From positions 4,216,001 to 4,280,000 of the forward strand of contig NZ_CP015750.1 of NCBI RefSeq assembly GCF_001742185.1: a DNA stretch of 64,000 bases, given 5' to 3'. The position numbers and the translations under genes were made by a program. The notes under the pieces were generated by a model. It did not search any database. It was given only the letters and a program-made list of their open reading frames with translations, and was not told where the DNA came from. Each line of letters opens with the position of its first letter. The first letter of the stretch is position 1. This document shows positions 60,701 to 64,000 of this stretch, piece after piece. This DNA comes from Pectobacterium wasabiae CFBP 3304. GTDB taxonomy: Bacteria; Pseudomonadota; Gammaproteobacteria; Enterobacterales; Enterobacteriaceae.

Positions 60701-62271
60701 AGATAGCGGCTCGGCTTATCCACAGCGGGTAGATCCAACTTGGCGTGGCCTTTGCTGTCGGTGGTCAGTTGAGCCGTTTTCAACTCAATGGGGAATTTAC
60801 CCTGATATTGCAGGTCGTTGCTGACCATCGAAAGCTGCTGGCTATACAGGCTCAGTTCAAGACGCGCGTTGGCCACTGGCTTGCCATCAGGATAGAGCAG
60901 CACGACGTCGCCATTTACCGGCTCGTTGGTGCGAAAATCAGTTTTGGCCATCGCCAGTGAAATTTCGAAGTGCGGTTTGATGTAGCTAGCGACACGGAAT
61001 GAGCTGCTGTAAACCTGATTATTGTAGGTTGAGCGCAGTTCATAGCCACCGGCCACGGAATTTTCTGGCAGTTGAAAACGCCCCTGCGCCCCGGATTTAC
61101 CGTCAACAGGCAAGTTCAAGGTTTGCAACGTTGCCCCATTGGCATCCAACACGGTCAAACTCAACGAACCTGGCTTGAGCGCGACGGAATCCAGCGCATT
61201 ATTGAATTCGCGCCCGATCAGTTTGACTTCAACCCAATCACCTGGGCGATAGAGCGGCCGATCGGTGAAGGCATAAAGTTTGGTGTCATAAATCTCGCTG
61301 TCGTAATAAAAGTTCTCCGAGACAAACACCCCGCCTTCGCTGTCTTCACCCATCACATACGAGCGCTCTGGCGAGATATGGCGCAGGCTCAGTAAGCCGC
61401 TCTTATCCGTCTGACCGCTGCTCATGATGCCCAACCCGTCGCTCCACAAGATGCGCGTTCCCGGCACCGCCTGCCCGTCATTGCGGCCAACGGTCCAGAC
61501 CAATAGCTCGTTGCCAGAAACCTTACTCATGGCCACGGTATTAGAGACAAACACCACGGTGGTCGCCCGGTATTGGCCAATCAGCGCTTCTACCAGATAC
61601 AGGCCCGGCTTTAGCTTGCCCAAGGGAACGTAGACATTACCCGGCAAAGGTTCAAAGAAACCGCTGGATGAGCCCTGCATATTGACGTGTTCTGGCGGCT
61701 GGATCGGTTGCGCGTCCCACAGTGGGTAACGGAACTGGCTAATCAGTGGCAGATTCTTCAGCGGCGCAAACTGCGGCTGCACGGTGAATTTGGGTTGTTC
61801 ATTTAGCGCGTCCCCCATCTTCAGCTCCGGCAGCGCACTGGTCACTTCCTGGCGGGTATCAGAGGAAAAGGTCCGCTGCATCACGCGGCGTGATTTGCCG
61901 TACCAGTTATCCCAAAGATAAGACAGCGTGTTAGATAAGCCCTCACCCTGGTATTGGCCTTCGATCATAATGCGATGGAGGTTTTTCTGCTTTTTCAGAA
62001 ACTCCATCGGCTTATCGATACGGTATAAACGGATATCTACGCCACCATACTGCTCGGCCTCAAAACGGCGGTAATCGCGCCCTGGCGCTTCCAGGCGCAC
62101 TTTCGCCACTTCATCCGTGGCAAAGCTGCTGTCAGAAAGCAAAAAGAAGGATTGCTGCGGAACGCTATAATTACTCGCAGGGAGCTCAGCTTCGGCATAG
62201 GCCAAGCTCAAGGGAATGAATAGCGCCATCCCTAGCAGCAGTTTTTGACACATACGCGGCAGAATTTTCAT
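57700..62271 (-). CDS. yfaS: YfaS, bacterial alpha-2-macroglobulin without thioester motif
   Basis: The 1,523-residue product starts at 62271 on an ATGA overlap with yfaT. The signal peptide is residues 1-27 (ends AYAEA); no lipobox is seen, so it is a periplasmic soluble form. Macroglobulin domains fill the first half ([36 protein letters not shown]). In the thioester domain the CxEQ of YfhM-type proteins is replaced: [14 protein letters not shown] at about 1052. Hence it cannot form a thioester, as in P. aeruginosa MagD. It may trap proteases or take part in cell-wall synthesis. It is intact here, whereas by my recollection the E. coli K-12 copy is annotated as a pseudogene. Confidence 0.92.
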   Translation of the reverse strand: MKILPRMCQKLLLGMALFIPLSLAYAEAELPASNYSVPQQSFFLLSDSSFATDEVAKVRLEAPGRDYRRFEAEQYGGVDIRLYRIDKPMEFLKKQKNLHRIMIEGQYQGEGLSNTLSYLWDNWYGKSRRVMQRTFSSDTRQEVTSALPELKMGDALNEQPKFTVQPQFAPLKNLPLISQFRYPLWDAQPIQPPEHVNMQGSSSGFFEPLPGNVYVPLGKLKPGLYLVEALIGQYRATTVVFVSNTVAMSKVSGNELLVWTVGRNDGQAVPGTRILWSDGLGIMSSGQTDKSGLLSLRHISPERSYVMGEDSEGGVFVSENFYYDSEIYDTKLYAFTDRPLYRPGDWVEVKLIGREFNNALDSVALKPGSLSLTVLDANGATLQTLNLPVDGKSGAQGRFQLPENSVAGGYELRSTYNNQVYSSSFRVASYIKPHFEISLAMAKTDFRTNEPVNGDVVLLYPDGKPVANARLELSLYSQQLSMVSNDLQYQGKFPIELKTAQLTTDSKGHAKLDLPAVDKPSRYLLTIFASDGAAYRVKTTREILIERGVSRYALNTLKRFSAVNEPVEFSYRNEQQGDDKPAVYEWVRLEDRKTERAPLPATGQPFAISFQQPGTYTVTLKSDQGMILGAISQFVSGPGGKSVPGSVEIVMDKPQYRLGETAQALITFPEPVEQALLTLERDKVESIALLSSGAEWVKAQRLSDTQYLAQIAVRDNFSPNMTFSVLYSKGGQYSFQNAGIKVEIPRIDIAVKTDKVVYRPGETVTVALDTQLAGKPLPAHLTVSVVDEMVYALQPEIAPTIDQFFYHPRRNNVRTTASLSFIAYDLALPGVPKAPGVANRSDRNVKVLERPRREDVDTAAWQPDIVTDANGKATFSFRMPDSLTRWRITVRAQNEQGQVGQKQQLIRSEKPLYLKWSGATQFRKGDHPQPGLFIFSQNKQAQQVELRTQYGDNNLSQTVSLHEGVNYVAQPVAAMQSGRWTSEVVKNGEVLDSLSVDLKVSDDNWPVPQQQQVRLHAGSNTLNLPASAYDIRLRLNSDAQSMFRNGLDDLINEPYGGVINTASRLLPLSLAYNMLAKEDAQRGDVLRQTLQNNRQRLVQMAGPGALFTWWGENGDPDAFLTAYAYYADWYASQALGMALPAEHWQRILELYAEQAAEMPVLHRALLLSFAQDMHLPITSLLQGLAESLPNAQVESGAPLSETDSLVMAAPNFKLGLAVARVLTYSMLQQTPGYKLSEPELQTLRQSQEFISFSEHPFAYAAVWRTRGADAPQVAWLLQQLMPAQQGPERALALTWLYNSLGTTVPPVSFNPGEGWQLRQGTAGERYWQWQGQGAVQPVVMPAELEQPLNVSLNYNLPLTATATDSERQPLNVTIQHRLLQLIPGDKAFEFGVKPVANGEALSSDALYLDEVTLVNKSSTPQRYMLLEVPLPPGADVERTTWGIQVAGLGGKGVTPLEKARNESGLLSYVVPVDELVDSKVYRHLVRFSQKGQFVLPPIRYSRMYTPQEAATESGSSLKTVTVK

Positions 62272-62920
62272 CGTGACAGGAAACCTAAGCGATAAATGCC
62301 AATGAAGTTGGGGTTCGATTCGTCGGGTATCCATCGGGTGTCCTTCCATTTCATCAATTGTTGCATGCTCACCGCACGCATTCCATTATCTGTCGAACTC
62401 GAAGAACCAGTGTGATAGGCGATATAACGCCCCATCCAGATCATCAGATGCTGATCGTCACCCTGGTCAAAAAACAGTAGATCGCCCGGTTGCGCTTGAT
62501 TCATGTCGCGGCCAATAAGTTGGCTGTTAAATTGGATCAGCTTGATGGCATCTACATAGGGGCCTTGCTGACCCCCCCTTGCTGCCAACGTTGAGCAAAC
62601 TGGCGCTGTTGCGGGCTGATGTCCAGCTCTGGTGGCAGGTAGCGATTAGATAAACCATTCGCCCGCAGCCATTTGCTGTCATGAATTTTCAGGGATTCAT
62701 TGGCAGCAAAGCGCACCAGACCGGCGCAGTCCTGCTGATACCAGCGCGCACTTGGCCCTTGGCGTAACTGCTCTTCGGCAATGCGCACGAACCATGAGCG
62801 GAATACGTTGGATTGCTCAGGGGTCAGTGGCGCAACCGTCTCAACGGCCAGGCTGCCCCGGCTGAAAAGCATCAGGCTCATTAGGAACAGCAGGCCTAAC
62901 GTTGTCGGTTTGACGATCAT
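62268..62920 (-). pseudogene. yfaT: YfaT (DUF1175) split by a frameshift in a seven-G run
   Basis: The start at 62920 ([14 protein letters not shown]) has GGAG upstream and overlaps the yfaA stop. The signal peptide is about 1-26. The first frame runs through [18 protein letters not shown] and is then out of frame; the second, from [19 protein letters not shown] to YRLGFLSR, is the rest of the family. The switch falls in seven C (62572-62578; G on the coding strand): six G would restore the frame and give a protein of about 216 residues like E. coli YfaT. DUF1175 has an NlpC/P60-like core (Cys in [11 protein letters not shown], His in [10 protein letters not shown]). It is either a true mutation, a phase-variable tract or a sequencing error. 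Confidence 0.85.
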
Positions 62921-64000
62921 AGCTCCTGCCATTTCAGCGGTAGCCACTGCCAATGCTCGTGGATCTTGGTATCCGCAGGCAGGGTTAAGGCATAGCGCTG
63001 TTGCCCAGCCAATGCGCTCAGTTTAGGTAATAACAAGGTTTGAGCCGCGTTATAAAATACCGGTTCGACACTCTTTGGCAGGCTGGCAAACACTTCCTGC
63101 TTAAATAACCCAGACAGGGCTTCAGGAGCCATGTAAACCGGCACCACGGCCTGTTGTGGTAATACGTCCGCCAGCGGTGGGAAATTTTTATCCAGCGTTT
63201 GCAGCGCTTTATTCACCAGTTTGTCATCCAGAGAAAACATCAGCATCTGACCATGTCGCGCCAGGCTGACGCGGAAGAACTGGTTCCCCAGCAGGCTCTC
63301 AGGATCCTTGGCTTCACTTTGCGGATATTGGCCATAACGCGAGCTGGCTTCTCGCTGCCACAGGTGGCCCTGCCCCTTACTAGTAGATTCAACCGGAATC
63401 GGTTGTTTCTCTCTGGCGCCGATCACTTTGGTAAACATGCCTGTCAGGGTCTCATCAGTTTGTGCATCCGCAGTTTGTGCTAACTGGCTGACAAATAGTG
63501 GCGAATACAGATGAGAATCAGGATACCAGCACAGCCCACTGACCCCGTTTAATGCCAATGGGAAGGCTGCGGCTTTGTTGCCGTCAATGGCGTCGATGGC
63601 GTCGATACGCTGGAACAAATACTCCGGCACGCTTTGTGACACCGGCAGCGCCACACAGAAGCTGGCCCCGATTGGCATCGATTTCCAGACCGGGTTGAGA
63701 TCAAAACGTGCGTTCTCGCCCTGCTGCTGATCGTTAAGCGCCAGATAGCTTTGCCAGCCTTGCTGGCCCATTTCGACACGGACACCGGCAAATGCTGGGA
63801 CAAAACGCTGATAACCAAAACCAAGATAGTTAGCGCTCACTGAAATCCGGTGGGCTAAAGGCGGCGTATTTTTATCGTTGTCCGTCCCTTTATCACCCCC
63901 ACCATCACGGGGCTTCAAACCAAAACTTTCCGGCCAAGGGTTAGCGCCGCTCAGTAATGTGCTGGTGATTTGGGTGGAGTCTTGTGAGGGTGCCTGCTGG
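62917..64000 (-). CDS. yfaA: YfaA, DUF2138 protein, C-terminal part (N-terminus beyond the window)
   Basis: About 360 C-terminal residues are present; the frame is open from 64000 with no start, and E. coli YfaA has about 560. Visible family features are [16 protein letters not shown] and [19 protein letters not shown], and a long mixed alpha/beta region. No active site is known for DUF2138. It is the first gene of the operon as seen in E. coli, and its stop overlaps the yfaT start (ATGA). P. aeruginosa MagB is the counterpart. Confidence 0.88.
   Translation of the reverse strand, partial: QQAPSQDSTQITSTLLSGANPWPESFGLKPRDGGGDKGTDNDKNTPPLAHRISVSANYLGFGYQRFVPAFAGVRVEMGQQGWQSYLALNDQQQGENARFDLNPVWKSMPIGASFCVALPVSQSVPEYLFQRIDAIDAIDGNKAAAFPLALNGVSGLCWYPDSHLYSPLFVSQLAQTADAQTDETLTGMFTKVIGAREKQPIPVESTSKGQGHLWQREASSRYGQYPQSEAKDPESLLGNQFFRVSLARHGQMLMFSLDDKLVNKALQTLDKNFPPLADVLPQQAVVPVYMAPEALSGLFKQEVFASLPKSVEPVFYNAAQTLLLPKLSALAGQQRYALTLPADTKIHEHWQWLPLKWQEL

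Noticed and set aside
57700..62271. Calling this protein the thioester-type alpha-2-macroglobulin YfhM
   Set aside because: It has neither a lipobox nor the CxEQ motif, and its neighbours are yfaT and yfaQ rather than pbpC.

Overview
The window is chromosomal DNA from an enterobacterium, most likely a soft-rot Pectobacterium or close relative. This rests on the conserved gene blocks (hemA-prfA-prmC-sirB2-sirB1-kdsA; lolB-ispE-prs; ychH/pth-ychF; pntAB; ogt-fnr-uspE), all close to Escherichia coli versions. It also rests on a secreted plant-wall expansin, a srfABC operon and a periplasmic sugar-binding protein with a sugar oxidoreductase. The species is an inference; no rRNA or tRNA gene was seen.

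Layout. 1-2.8 kb: end of a YbjJ-like transporter gene, a TetR regulator with a perfect 28-bp palindrome between them, cytochrome b562, an osmC remnant and the expansin gene. 3.1-10 kb: srfA-srfB-srfC, an operon of a membrane-anchored protein, an Hsp70/actin-fold ATPase and a P-loop protein. 10.2-14.1 kb: an NTF2-like protein, sodC, and an oxidoreductase plus a binding protein that has no permease genes beside it. 14.6-32.7 kb: core housekeeping genes (DNA repair, oxygen sensing, transhydrogenase, KDO and heme synthesis, translation termination, isoprenoid and PRPP synthesis, peptidyl-tRNA hydrolase, YchF).

32.7-50.8 kb is an 18-kb genomic island inserted at the 3' end of ychF. The last codons of ychF and its terminator (98 bp) are repeated, about 87% identical by eye, exactly 17,994 bp downstream. 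Just inside the left repeat is the N-terminal part of a P4-type integrase gene cut by an IS3-family element. The rest of the island is almost entirely one minus-strand operon. In transcription order it encodes a dynamin-like GTPase with a membrane segment, a second GTPase overlapping it, a tail-anchored coiled-coil protein, a small gene with an in-frame stop, a giant (about 2,500 aa) protein with two separate sacsin/Hsp90-type ATP-binding modules, and an SNF2 helicase coupled to it by an ATGA overlap. I know of no named system with this composition. Its setting and domains suggest a multi-gene anti-phage or anti-plasmid system, and it is the main candidate for something undescribed here.

51.2-55.1 kb: a melR-type regulator without melAB in the window, followed by an NhaC-type antiporter and a MalY/PatB-type PLP enzyme. 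55.2-64 kb: the yfaA-T-S-Q-P operon (minus strand) around a bacterial alpha-2-macroglobulin that lacks the thioester motif. Its yfaT gene is frameshifted in a run of seven G, and yfaA runs off the window end.
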